The notes: generated by a model not told the origin, from the letters alone. A DNA stretch of 64,000 nt from Carya illinoinensis (GCF_018687715.1 NC_056762.1:27406364-27470363); one strand, 5' to 3'; shown: positions 36,664 to 54,620, counted from the first letter of the stretch. A program made the numbers and translations.

Positions 36664-36859
36664 AGAATGACTTACCTACTCCTGGATTTGCGCCCTCTCT
36701 TTCCACCATTCATAAACCTCACCCTGATGCTCCTCTTATCCCAAGACAAGCCTTGGCCTCAAGATCATGTCATCTTGGCATTTTACATTCTTGCCCATCC
36801 ACTTTTTCTTCTCTTTCTAGTTTCTTGTCACTCTCATTCTGCTCTTCCTTTCCATATCT

Positions 36860-37180
36860 ATGAAGCTTCCCCTCACTCTCACTATGCAGCCAATCCGCTT
36901 GCGTGTGGGAGATTTCTCTCTGCCATTGACTCTTTCCATGTTGGCTTCACTCATTTTCCCGCCGTCACTCTTCTGGATGGTATTTTCAGTAGTGATCATT
37001 GCATCTCCCTGGTATCGATTGCTTTGGAATGCATTCAAGCGCTTTCTCTGTTGGTTTTACGGCACGCTCCGAGATATTCCTACACTTAGCATTCTCTGCA
37101 CTGTCCAAGAACCGGCACCTCCTCAAGTTGAAATCGAAGTTGAACTGGTTGAAATTCAAGGGACGGATGAGCTGATCTAA
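36860..37180 (+). CDS. Small hypothetical membrane protein (106 aa)
   Basis: The frame runs from ATG at 36860 to TGA near 37180. A hydrophobic segment at residues about 25-49 (LSMLASLIFPPSLFWMVFSV) could span a membrane. An aromatic, basic stretch (WYRLLWNAFKRFLCWFYGTL) follows, then an acidic C-tail rich in E and V (VEIEVELVEIQGTDELI). The compositional shift from membrane to acidic tail looks like a real protein. I do not recognise a family. A longer overlapping frame at 36667-37089 has no such structure. The ORF sits between a Harbinger element ending 36615 and a Harbinger-type MITE starting 37325. It could be a short gene or a gene remnant; no intron is needed. Confidence 0.42.
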   Translation: MKLPLTLTMQPIRLRVGDFSLPLTLSMLASLIFPPSLFWMVFSVVIIASPWYRLLWNAFKRFLCWFYGTLRDIPTLSILCTVQEPAPPQVEIEVELVEIQGTDELI

Positions 37181-37324
37181 TCAGCGAGCTGTATTTAGCA
37201 TATATATATATATATTCGTATTTTTGGATTTTGCTTAACTTTGTGATTCTCTTAGATATTCTATGTATGTCGCTGTAATAGTTCTTTTTTTTTGCTTACC
37301 TTTGTGATGAGATATACCATATAA

Positions 37325-37933
37325 GAGCATTCCCATCTGGTTCCTCAAAAGACCATATTCTCCATAATTTAAGATTTATTTTGGAGTTTTGATCAAAATA
37401 TCCCCTACATCCAGATCCCTATTTTAGGGAAAAGGTTTAAGGACTAAACAGTAAGGCCCCATATTTGGGTACTTACTATTCATTCCCTAAATTATTTTTA
37501 TCAATATTTTATTCTAATATATCAAATAAATAATTTTCCAATCATCTACACTTTCTCTCATACTCATATTTATTATAATTTTAAATAATAGTTTTAAAAA
37601 TAATTTAATTAATTACGAAAATATAAAAAAATTAATTTTAAAAATATTCTCATATTCACAAAAAAATAATTTAAATTTTTGTTTAAAATATTCACTAGAG
37701 TAATAGTTCAAAAAATAAGAAAAAATATTGAGTAGTTAAATTTATAAATAGAAGTGAAAGAAAAAAGTAATAAAAAAGAATAAAAAAATATTATTTAATA
37801 GAATAGAGATAGGGATGGGGAATGAGATGTAAGAGGTTTTTGAAAAATGAATAAAATTTAAGGAAAAATTTGAGGAAAAGTGATTTTGAGTTAAATTATA
37901 GGGATAGAGATAAGGAATGAGATGTGGATGCTC
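37325..37933. mobile_element. Harbinger/Tourist-type MITE, 609 bp
   Basis: The left end GAGCATTCCCATCTGG and right end GATGTGGATGCTC form imperfect inverted repeats of the same GAGCAT type as the Harbinger element to the left. It is flanked by TAA on both sides (37322-37324 and 37934-37936). The inside is AT-rich with no coding. Confidence 0.72.
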
Positions 37934-37936
37934 TAA

Positions 37937-38670
37937 ATCGCTGTAATAATAATATAACTCATTGAAAAGATAGTAGCATGCCATAAAAGTGGATTTTTAT
38001 TAAAAGAAAGTGATTTGTACAATATTAAGCCACACGGTACACTTATATGAAAAAAAACTCACTATTCATGATGGAGTTTTGTCTCATTGTTAGTATAAAG
38101 TTTTAAAAGGAATATTAAAATTATTGTATAGTCCCTTTTATTGTATTCATTTTTTCAAGTGTTATATTTGGAAAAAAAAAAAATTCTATAGGACTTTGAT
38201 AATTTTAACAAATTAACAAGAGAACTCAGAAGGGATATAATTACTTTTCGACGAATAAAAAGTTAAGCAACAAAGTTAATTTCCTTTTCTAAATGAGTTA
38301 TCCTTTATATTAAATATTGTGTATATTTTTATCCGACTCTCGTCATCTACAATGATGTTTATCAATTACTAAATTAAATTAAATTAAATTCTTAAATAAT
38401 AAATTTTTATAATTGATCAATTATATTGTATATAATATACAATACGGAAAAAAAAAATTCCCACCAATTCTTGTTGAAAAAGTGTTTTAGAACATATCAA
38501 AATATGTAAATTAATAAAAAAATGATATTTATAATCGTAAATAAATAAGTATTGTATAATTATTTTAAAAAAATAAATAAATGAAAATTTTACATAAAAT
38601 AAAAAAAATTAATATTAATAAATTATATTCTTTTACGAAACGATTAGACAATAATTAGCCCATTCACCGG
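37937..38670. other. AT-rich spacer before the CCDC97-like gene
   Basis: About 730 bp with A/T runs and no frame or repeat I can name. Confidence 0.6.
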
Positions 38671-38677
38671 CGCTACT

Positions 38678-38686
38678 CTATAAATA
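38678..38686 (+). promoter_or_regulatory. TATA box of the CCDC97-like gene
   Basis: CTATAAATA about 140 bp upstream of the start codon, with the usual eudicot TATA sequence. A GC-rich shift begins just downstream, consistent with transcription start near 38710. Confidence 0.55.
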
Positions 38687-38827
38687 TCTTGAGCATTGCA
38701 AGTTTGGATGCTTAACACACAAGGAAGCCTTCCGGGGCACGCGAGGGTCACGCTTCCACCAACATCCCAAAACGCACCGACTCGCACATTGGAGAGTGGC
38801 AAAAAACTTGAGAATAGAGAGGGAGAA

Positions 38828-40754
38828 ATGGTGAGCAGGGAAGGAATGGAGAGCATAGCAGAAAGGCTGTCGGCGCAGGAGAACCTCTACTTTCCTCAGG
38901 CTATCCAATCTGACACCAAAGAGCCATCTCAGCGCAAGGCAGTCCTCCTTGACCTCCTCTCCCGAGATATCGCCCTCTTCTTGGGTACGTCTTGGGTATA
39001 TTCGATTTTCTCTCTCGATACTGTTCTGTTTGGTTGCCGCAAAGTGTATGGGGAATTTTGTGGGATTAAGTTTGCGATATGTTTTCTTTTTTATTTTTTT
39101 AAAATTGAGATTATAAATTTTGAGAATTGCGTTATTCTTGAGCCCTAGTTATCTGTTTGGACAGATTATGGAGGAAAGGGGAGAAAAGGAAGAGTGGAGA
39201 AACCGAGTCATTTGTGATTATTACTTAGTTTATGGTGAAACTAAGCTGATTAGGTGGGACAGTTTTGTATGTGTGTTTGCTTTGGTCATCTTGGGTCTGA
39301 AATGTTTTCGCATTCTTGGTTAAATTTTCTTCGTTCATTTTACTCGGCAGCTAATGGCAGCAAAAGCTTCACTGCCATGTTCATACCGTTTTATTCTGTT
39401 CGGTTGCTGAGAAAAGTGAGAAAGTAAAGGGAAATGTATATATTTAATTACAAGTTCTTCCTAAAAAAATAAATAAAAATCAAATCAGCTAGACTAACCA
39501 CTTTGATCTCAATTACCGAGAAGAATAGAAACTTGCCTTTTGAGTTTTTAGAGGTTTCTTGAAAGCATAAAAAGTTTCGATTGACTAAGCTAATTAGTGA
39601 ATTTAAGTTAATAGAGTGAAGATCCTTTTTCTTTGATGTCTCAGTTCGCTTACAAGTAAAAAAGAAAAGAAGGGTAAAGGAACATCACATTGATAGTGAT
39701 TTATTTATGCTTGGATAAGAGCAGAATATTAATTGGGAAGGACATGTTTTACATAGATTTAAATTCATACCATCATATATCTCACCTAAGGAAGCTAAAG
39801 CTTTTATTATCCTCAATTTTTGTGGCTGCTTTTCCTAGCTCTTTCTCTTCTAGACCCTCTTCATTGGTTGAATGGTTAGTCTCTTTAATTTTTTGAAAAA
39901 ATTTACGTACACTGAGTATGTACATGGATCGTCCCAGTGAAGTTTTTTTATTACGTATCAAATTAGTTAGTAATTTCCTATGCTCATTTATTCAGAAAGA
40001 TATGGGTCACTGCTTACAAGCAACGAGCTTCGGGAATTTGATGCACTTAAAGATGATTATGAAATCAATTGGCACTTAAAGCACCTCAGAAGCATAATGA
40101 GTCCGACATTGGATGAGTTGAAGTCAAGATCAGTGACAGTGAAGAACCGGAGACGGGCCTACTTGAATAGACTGATACATGATGGGCAGTATTTTTCGGA
40201 GGATGCAATGAGGGAAAGAGAACCCTATTTGCATCATGAGTACGTAGGTAAGTATCAAGATCCAAGTGGAAGAAGCATGGCAAGACCAGGGGAACGGTGG
40301 TCAGAGACTCTGATGAGAAGATCAGAGGAAGCATTTTTGGTTGCAAAGATAAGAATGGAGCAACAGAGGTTAGGTGTGGATGAGAGGGACTGGATTGGTA
40401 ATGATAGAAACCAAGGAGAAGAAAGAGAAGAGCTAGAACAAGAAGAGCAGGAGGAAGAGGAGGAAGAAGAGGAGGAGGATGAGGAAGAAGAAGAGGATGC
40501 AGAAGGGGAGGATCTAGAAGAACATAAGAAGGCTAATGTGGCTACGCAATCTGGAGAGGTAATTTCTGGGTTTATTTTAATGTGACTTAGTAAATGATTT
40601 TATTTGGTTTGCCTAAACAATTTGCTTAGCCAAGTATTTAGCTGTTTGCAGTACTGGAAGCTTTATTATTGCAGTGGAGGACCCATTTTGGCCTTAGGCC
40701 CAAAATTTTTGAAATTTCAAAATGCCCCCTAAATTTTATTTATAGAGAATCCCC

Positions 40755-40787
<33 letters not shown>

Positions 40788-43600
40788 ACGAAAAAAATTA
40801 TTATCTCTCTAAAATCTCAATATACCTAGAAATGCCTCACTCCAATTTTTTTCCTATAGTCCCAAAATTTTGTAGAATTTTTATATATTATCTATTTTCA
40901 TTTTTCAAGGATATGGCCTCACTAAAATTAATTTATACTAAGTTTAGGGGATATAATAAATTATTAATACGAATCCCAAAGCTGTATTAGGCTTCTTAAT
41001 ATGGAATTCAAAGTGAAAATATAAGAAAAATTATTTAAGGTTTATGATCTATATGAAAAATAGTTGAGAGGTTTTATTCTCTAAACTTCATTGAGCAAGA
41101 AAAAATTTATTTAAGGTCTCAATTATATCATTATAATGTTTTTTGATAGTTAAGGTCTCAATTATATCATTATATGCTTATTGCGACACAAAAATATCTC
41201 GATTTTACAACATATAAAAATATATATATCTTGATTTTACATGAAACTTAATAAACTATCTTATGCACTAGAACGAAAGATGGCCTTTTAAAATATCACT
41301 TGATAGTTTTTATGAAAAAGAATAAATTCTAAATATTTAATTACAAAAATAATAATGGATAAATATTATTCCATAAAGCATTATCATCATAAATCTGAAA
41401 CATATATTAAGTTGTGTTTTTAGAATTTTGTTTTTACATTTATGTAGCAAATTATCAAGATCTAATTTTATGTATAGTTATGTTTTTTTATACTCCTTTT
41501 TATTTTACATAAATGTGTCATACAATAGAAAAGTTGGCCCCCATCAAAACAATTGCTGGTTCCATTATTGGATTTCATAATATTTACTGAAGAAGCCTGG
41601 CTATATCCTAACTGGGTTCAGATTAGTTATTGGTCTCGTTTGGTTACACAGTTCAGATGGGATGAGATAAAATGTTTTGTTAAAAGTTGAATAAAATATT
41701 GTTATAATATAATATTTTAATATTAGTTTTGTTTTGTGAACCATTTTATCTGATTCAATTTGTATCTACGAATCTCATGGAACTTCTCAAACTTTGACCT
41801 GCTAGCATTCAATGAAATGTTTTGTGTGCTGGAGTCTTTCAGCTCAACTCAACTTAGTTTAGCCTTGATCCATTTCGATTGGTCTACAGGTACCATCAAC
41901 TAGGGCTGTAAAATGGTCGGTCCGGACCGGAAAAACCGACCGGACAGATCGATTTGGTCCGGTCCGGATTGGACCGAAAAATATAGAGTTAGGGTTCGGT
42001 CCATGATTCCTTGGACCGAACTAGTTCGGTCCGGTCCACGGTCCATGATTCCACGGACCGAAGTGGACCGGACCGACCGAATTAAAAATATATATTTTTA
42101 TTTTATATATATATATATATTATTTTATATAATTAATTATGTAATTTTCATCTAACCTATTCCCATTTATAATATAAAATTTTAAATATGTAATTACAAA
42201 ATAATATTCTATTAATTAAGTAGTGTATATTATCAATTAATTATAACCAATTCACCATTAACTAATTACTAACATCTACATTTATATCTAAAGTTATTAG
42301 ATAAATGTTTTGTAAAATACCTAAATTGTAAGTAAATATAAAACAATTAGTAAATTATAAATTAACTAACCTAATACGAATTCCCCGTTATGTATATATG
42401 TATATAGTATATATATTATGATTTATATATAAAAATAATTTATAATTTAGAATATGTATTATGTATGTATATATAATTTATAATATGTATCATTGACCAT
42501 ATAAAATTTCTTTTTAATGAGTTAGTTGCATAATCTACATTAATAATTTACTTAATTTTAATTTAGTAATTTAAATAAAATGTTTAATTGATTTATTTAG
42601 AAAAAAAAAAGAATAAAAAATAATAATTGGATTGGACCGAATGGACCGACCGAATGGGACCGGACCGAATGCGGACCGGACCGAATGGACCGACTAGATG
42701 TTTGGTCCGGTCCGGTCCGGAAAAATGATAGACCGAAAAAATGATGGACCGAATCGGACTAGACCGAAACCGACCGGACCGGACCGTTTTCACCCCTACC
42801 ATCAACTATTGGTGTGTCTACCACATCTTTTCTGCCATTCTATCCTCTTATGTTGTTTATTTGTTTTCAACTGTCTCTACACCCCTTTTCACTCCATTAA
42901 CTTGAATTAGATCCCTTTTCCTGCATTAGTTGCTCATGCCCTCGTTTCTCTCCATCTTACTTGTCTCTCTCGTCTTTTTCTCAATTGAAGCCCACCTCTA
43001 CCTTTTAAGTGGGTGGCTTCAGTGTCTCATCTTTTCCTAGTAATCCCACGTATCCATGTCGACATTCTCATTTAGGCTAAGCTGAGTTTTTATTTTATTT
43101 TTATATTTTTATGTTTTGGGTTTTTTAATAGTCTAATATTCTATAACACAGCAGGAAGTGATGAAACACTTCCCCTATGAAACCCAGGTCGAGAATGAGA
43201 TATTGAGCTCAACAACTCACTGGATTCATGAGTAACTCAGCAGTAAAATATCAATATAATATTTCTAGCTAGTTTCCTTTGCGATAACATTAGTCAGTCA
43301 ATTTCTAACTGACATTCTGAAATTTTGCCTTGTCATTTGTAGATGGTCTTGGATCACCCTGATGCAAACGATAGTGCCCAGTCAATAACAGTAAGACAGA
43401 GTGAGGAAGTGACTTTGTCTGTGGCAGAGATCCAAGATCAGATGGACCAATTCACCCACATCATGCAGCAGAAATTTCTATTAGGGGAAGATTATGAGCA
43501 TATAGATTATTCAAAAATAGACAACGATGAGACCTTGGATGATCACTGGCAGAGGGAAGCCAACCATGATGCCGAGGAAAAATATTTCGCTGAAGATTGA
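38828..43600 (+). CDS. CCDC97: CCDC97/DUF2052 family protein, 3 exons, 325 aa
   Basis: Exons 38828-38984, 39996-40558 and 43343-43600 join in frame across GT-AG introns (phases 1 and 0) and end TGA. The start is ATG at 38828 (MVSREGMESIAERL). The intron 1 junction restores the family's FLERYG motif, which supports the model. Residues about 53-185 form the conserved CCDC97 domain (ERYGSLLTSNELREF, RRAYLNRLIHDGQYFSEDAM, REPYLHHEYVGKY). Residues about 194-229 are a run of Glu/Asp, followed by a third-exon acidic tail. In animals CCDC97 associates with the SF3B splicing complex; a nuclear role here is inference. Exon 2 is conserved in frame to its splice donor. Intron 2 (2,784 bp) holds a hAT MITE and other repeats. 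A shorter form would result if intron 2 were retained, ending in VISGFILM. Confidence 0.88.
40673..41570. repeat. Probable degenerate DNA transposon with C25-A10 tract, intron 2
   Basis: Left end CAGTGGAGGACCCA and right end CTGGTTCCATTATTG are weakly inverted. TATTATTG and CATTATTG flank them, similar to an 8-bp duplication. Inside, 25 C are followed by 10 A (40751-40785). The match is too weak to assign a superfamily firmly. hAT is my best guess. Confidence 0.35.
41638..41745 (+). mobile_element. Truncated MITE (GTTTGGTTACACA family)
   Basis: GTTTGGTTACACAGTTCAGATG and the next 100 bp closely match the left half of the complete MITE at 50220-50419. The right half is absent. Confidence 0.65.
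41901..42798. mobile_element. hAT-type non-autonomous element, 898 bp, in CCDC97 intron 2
   Basis: Ends TAGGGCTGTAAAA and TTTTCACCCCTA form inverted repeats. The exact 8-bp direct repeat CCATCAAC flanks it (41893-41900 and 42799-42806), the size expected for hAT. Both subterminal zones are packed with GGACCG/CGGTCC hexamers, the kind of motif array that hAT transposases bind. The centre is AT-rich and non-coding. Confidence 0.85.
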
Positions 43601-44545
43601 GATGAATGGATGTTTTATTTGCTTTTTCTTGTCTGTCATAATCTTTTCTTCCCCCTGACTAGGAGTGTTTACCAGCTAAGACTTGCAAATGTAATTAAAT
43701 TTCTTCTTTGTATAAATTATATGCGACCAGCAGCTTGTTTTTGTTGCTTGCTGTGTTCTGCCATTAGACGTGCATCAAGCGCACAAATCTATTAGAAATC
43801 CCTCATTCACTGATACATGTTCTGCACTCGATATTAATTCAAGCATAAAAAGTTGGTAAAAAGCTAACAATTTGAAGGGACCCCATGTGCAGAGGAAATC
43901 TAATTTTTAAGAGGATCTTAGACAGTTGGCTTCAATAGTTATGCTTTTTGTAGTATATGCTTTCTATACACACATAGATTGATGAGTGGTAGTCTGTTGT
44001 AGGATGACACGCCGATTAGAACGCATATCTGCGTGATTCTTGCCACCTTGGGTCTCGCGATCACGTAAGAGACGCCCATTTTCTATTGTTTTGTTTCTGT
44101 AGCTACGTTTTGACGGTGAGAGTTGTAGAGAGATACGCATTCATGTTGCTTCTACACCTACATTGGAAACGGCATCTCTTTTGTTCTAATATTCCTATTG
44201 AATTTTTCTTAAATCGCCTACCTCATTTAAGAGGTATTTGTCTGATAATGGCCAGAAACATACAAGCTAGCCAACTCCGCCGAGCCATCCTACACCAACT
44301 CTTAATGGTTGAACCAGCTGTGTCTCTGTCTCATGTTTGCAAAACTCTCTCCACCCAAAAATCTCTTCGAGTTCTAGGCCTCTGGATCATATTGAAAACT
44401 CCAGATTAGGACAAGTTGTTTGTTTTATACTTCTTGTTTAGGTTTATTCCCACTTCTTGTGCCAACTTTTTTATAATTAATAAAATATGCATTTTTTTTC
44501 TAAAATTTATTAAATTGCCTTTATGGAGAAAAAGGAAAGCTATTA
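43601..44545 (+). other. 3' flank of the CCDC97-like gene
   Basis: Presumed 3' UTR and spacer. A small open frame at about 44249-44409 (from ATG: MARNIQASQLRRAILHQLLM) resembles no family that I know. Other text is unremarkable. Confidence 0.4.
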
Positions 44546-44784
44546 AAATTTAATCCCTAGGGATTGGCTCAAATGGTAAAGGCATTGGGTTTATGAGGTA
44601 TGCTCCTACATTCAAATCTTCTTTGGTATAAAAAATCTCTAAAAGCCATCGGAATATGAGATTTTCTCTTTGAATTATTTGAGATGCACTAGCAGGAAAT
44701 TTTTTGTCGAGAGTCTATGCACTTCTGGGATCAATCGAGACGTTATTCCTGGACTATTGATGCCAATAAAATAAAATAAAAAAT
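44546..44784 (+). mobile_element. tRNA-derived SINE, copy 1
   Basis: A 239-bp unit flanked by the 11-bp direct repeat GAAAGCTATTA (44535-44545 and 44785-44795). It has a box A-like TGGCTCAAATGG, a degraded box B and a short AATAAAATAAAATAAAAAAT tail. It shares its whole order of motifs with the element at 50798-51010 (GTATGCTCC, GGGATCAATCGAGA or GGGATTAGTCAGGA, ATGCCAATAAA or GTGCCAATAAA). The polarity is plus. Confidence 0.85.
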
Positions 44785-44795
44785 GAAAGCTATTA

Positions 44796-46650
44796 TCTCC
44801 GCTACCTAATCATGCAAAATGCAATTCGTGCTTCCCAGGCACATGTCATGTGATAACCATGATATTCAAAACATTAAAAAATAAAATAAAACTTTTCAGT
44901 TGACTATAGTCCATTTTTCGTTTTACATGCTCAATCAATAAAAGTTTCAATTTACATGTCAATAGGTTTGTCCGTGTTAATGATTAAATTGCAACTGAGA
45001 GTAAAAATCGAGAATATATATGCAATTTCAGATGCAAATTAAAAATAAAAACTCTTTGCAGGATACGATTCAAGTTTTTTTTTTTTAAAAGAAATAAATG
45101 TGTATGGATGAAAAGTTTGATTATCAATTTTAAAAATTCTTTTCAATTTAAAAAAGAAATTAATAGAAAGAAAATAAGTTTAATAGAATATTATTATTGA
45201 AGAAAATAAGTTTTAATTTACATAATAACATTTATATTATTCTTGAAGCATCTAAATGAATTATTATTATTATTATTATTATTATTGTTATTTTAATAGA
45301 ATATTGTGCAAAAGTGGCATTAATATATTGTAAGAGGTTAACGATTCACATGAGGTAGCTGCAATTAAAAGCTGTCCCACCACCAATTGGGGCTGGATTT
45401 TTGTTGCATTTGGAAGCATTCTCGACACTTTATATATTGAAGATTTGGTGCTGCCAAAATTCTCGGAAATAATTGGACAAGACAATTGTCACTGTCAATG
45501 CAATTCTCTCGACCCATTTCAACGTTGCCTCTATTGTACGTCATGACTTCAATATTATTAGGTAGTAAGTATGATATTCACGTCATTAATTAATTAAAAA
45601 ATATTTTATTTATAAAAAGATTTTATAAACTCACAAATTAACATGTTATAATATGTCAAATTATAATATTATTTTTATTATAAAATAGTAGGGATATAAC
45701 CGGTCCGGTTCAGTTTGAATTTGAACAAAATTTAAGACTGAATCAATATGTATCGATTTTATATTTTTTAAAACCAATTAAACATTAATTATACTCCTAA
45801 ATCGATACTCCGGTCCGATTTTAATATACTATATTAATATATAATATAGTATATTATAATATATAATACTATAGTGATAATATATTATAGTATATTATAA
45901 TATATATTATAAACTATAGTGATATAATATAGTATATTATAATATACAGTGATATAATATTAGCATAACTATTAATATGCACTATATAATATTAGTATAA
46001 TTATTAATACAATAAACTATAGTGATGTAAAAAATTTAAAATTTAAAATTATATTAATTAGTAATTTATCATATAATTCAAAACTATTTTATATATAATT
46101 ATATATTATATATACAAATTATATATAACATAAAAAATTAAAATATATATGAACCAGTCCGGTCCAGTTTAGATAAAGAAAAATTAGAACCAAACCAATT
46201 TTGACCGATTTTAAGAAAAATAAAATTGGTATCTAACTGAACCAAACTTACTACTAGACCTAATCCACTTGTCCAATCCAATTTACCTATTTGCCGATTT
46301 TCTTTTACACTCTTATAAAAATAGATTTAACGTATCATATAAAATCACGTAGTTTTTAAGTTTAATTTTATTAAATCTCATTGTGGATGTAGCAGTTATC
46401 TAATTATTTTATTTTTATTTTATATATATATATATTAAATATTATCTATTTATTATTGATTATTTGTTAATGGTAAGATTTTTAATAATTCATGAGTTGT
46501 TATCATTTTAATAATGATTGATTTAAATATTACTAAAAAAGGTCAATGAGCTTCTGTTTAGATTAATTTTTTCCTAATTATTATCATTATGTATGTAACA
46601 TACGAAAACAATGAACATGAATCAGGAAATGTGGAAAATATCATTGTCCA
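44796..46650. other. AT-rich spacer, with a decayed inverted-repeat element
   Basis: Mostly A/T with no genes. At about 45690-46260 the text AACCGGTCCGGTTCAGTTT and, near the other end, GAACCAGTCCGGTCCAGTTT recalls the hAT-type MITE motif set, but I cannot fix ends or a duplication. TATATA runs at about 45835-45960 and 46080-46160. A (ATT)n stretch at about 45256-45285. Confidence 0.4.
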
Positions 46651-46676
46651 ACTATTCCGATCGCACCACTGAGCGA

Positions 46677-46691
46677 CACGTGGAAAAATCT
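46677..46691 (+). promoter_or_regulatory. G-box/ABRE next to a CCA1-binding-type site upstream of CK2 beta
   Basis: CACGTG (46677-46682, within GACACGTGGA) is directly followed by AAAAATCT (46684-46691), the sequence known as the CCA1-binding site. These are about 350 bp before the CK2 beta start. The sequence is direct; function is inferred. Confidence 0.5.
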
Positions 46692-46735
46692 CTCCGTCAG
46701 GCCCACCCATAAACAAAGCAAACTTGTTTTCGGGC

Positions 46736-46749
46736 GCCGATATATCGGC
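46736..46749. promoter_or_regulatory. Perfect 14-bp palindrome in the CK2 beta promoter
   Basis: GCCGATATATCGGC reads the same on both strands and lies 45 bp past the G-box cluster. It could be a protein-binding site. No known factor is claimed. Confidence 0.4.
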
Positions 46750-47037
46750 AACCACACTCCTCCGACGATACGTACATACCTCTTTAGTTCTTAACGCCCC
46801 CACCTCTCCTCTCTCTCTCTTTCTCTCTCTCTCTCTCGGCTGAGCAAAATCCAACGAAATTATCTGAAACAGGTCTTGCCGTGCATTACACAAACCCTAA
46901 TTTTTCGAAGCTCTAGAGCTTTTCTTTGTAGATTAATTCGACGCTATGTCTGTTTGAGGGAGGATAATATACTCACAGAGAGAGAGAGACACAGGAGGAA
47001 GAGGTTTTCGGGGGTGTACAAAGAGGACGACGAGGAG

Positions 47038-53150
<6,113 letters not shown>

Positions 53151-54620
53151 TGCAGGAATTCCAAGCGTCAATTGGGCGAGCATTGCTTAGCTTCTGTTTT
53201 GGATTATTGCCCTAAGAAATCGATGGACTTCACACTTACAGCTTCCTCTATTCTGTAAGTTTTTGAAAATAACTGTAAAGCCATTGCCAACCACGTGAAG
53301 CAAGTATTCAGTTTTCAATTTAGCTGCTTATCTGCGATCTTCTCTATTGTTTTGTACTTTTTGGTAGTGTAGGTATTGAACTGGTTCTGTAGTTGATTTT
53401 TTTTTGTGGATTATTCCTTGCTTTCTCTTTTCCTGTCATAGGCTTAGTACCGTGATAGTTGGTAGTTAAAAGGTTAGCCACTAATTCAATGATCCTCTCC
53501 AATGACCAGATTTATCATGTTATATTTCTATTATTTCCTGTCATAAGCTTTATAGCCTTAGTACCGTGATTGTGTTTCTGTTACTCTGTAAATAAGGGGG
53601 GTTGTTTTTCATACAAGCATAATGGAACTCTTTTTTCGTTGTTTATATATGGTATTGCTCTTTAAACATTGTGCTTGTCAAACATATGTAATGGAGGAGA
53701 GGGAAATAAAAGACATGACAAAACCTAGAATTCTGCTTGTCAATATGCATATTGCATGCATCCCAGGTTGCAAGGAATGCAGATGCATGCCAACCAATTT
53801 TCTCTATAGTCTACTGTTAGCTTTACACACGAGTGATCCTAGGAGCCAGCCTGGTTGCCTCTAGGTTTAGGATTATTGGGTTCATGAATCATAATTCTCT
53901 CCATCCTCAGGTGGGGAAGAGTAGGAAATTGGTGGTCAAGGAGATTATGAGTGGCTCATCATGGTTTGACTGATTGTTTTGACTCGTTTTCGACTGTGAA
54001 CATGTCAAACCTTAGTTGTGTATTAATCCAAGTCATGGGTGGCAGAAGGTTAACTATGCTAAATCCAGCTTTCTTTCTTGTTTTATGATGCCCTCCCAAG
54101 TTCCAACTTGAATCTTGAGGTCAATTGTACGCCGCCTTCTAATATGATATGTCCCTTCGCAACTTGAATCTCGCATTCTCTTTTCCCAACACACTTCCCT
54201 TTTGTTGTCAAGTGAGTCAAATTCTAGGCTCTTTATATTATTATTTTAGTCAGTGTCTTAATTGACACGATGTATGGTAGACCTTTTCAAAAAGGGAAAT
54301 GATGCCCTTTGCACCATATTCTTGATGCCGTTTGTTTTCCCACTTTGGAAAAAAGGCTGCCTACTTGGACCATATGTTTTTAGAGAGAATCTCTCTCTTC
54401 CCTTCATCTTCTCTTACAATGGTTGCGTTTTGTCTGTCTTTCAAAAATGTTCACAATGTATGATTGGGGAAAGTGACGAAAGATCAATTGATACAATAAA
54501 GAACACATATAAAAACTTCATTGATCAACTTGAATAAAATCCTCAAAAAATCCAAACTTGGTGATTCAGACAATATAGATTGCGTGATAATAGGAAATCG
54601 TAAATTGGAAATAACACAAT
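53151..54620 (+). other. Spacer after CK2 beta
   Basis: Presumed 3' UTR and intergenic DNA. No domain or repeat I can name. Confidence 0.5.

Noticed and set aside
36667..37089. 140-codon frame overlapping the small membrane ORF
   Set aside because: Low structure and no clear domain. The overlapping 106-codon frame has a better protein-like profile, although neither is proven.
45690..46260. Third hAT-type MITE suggested by GGTCCGG motifs
   Set aside because: No TIR pair or 8-bp duplication could be fixed. Kept only as a decayed repeat in the spacer entry.
46876..47037. In-frame 54-codon N-terminal extension of CK2 beta
   Set aside because: It begins with TTG, not ATG, and there is no in-frame ATG before 47038. 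The 47038 start gives the conserved MYRERG N-terminus.
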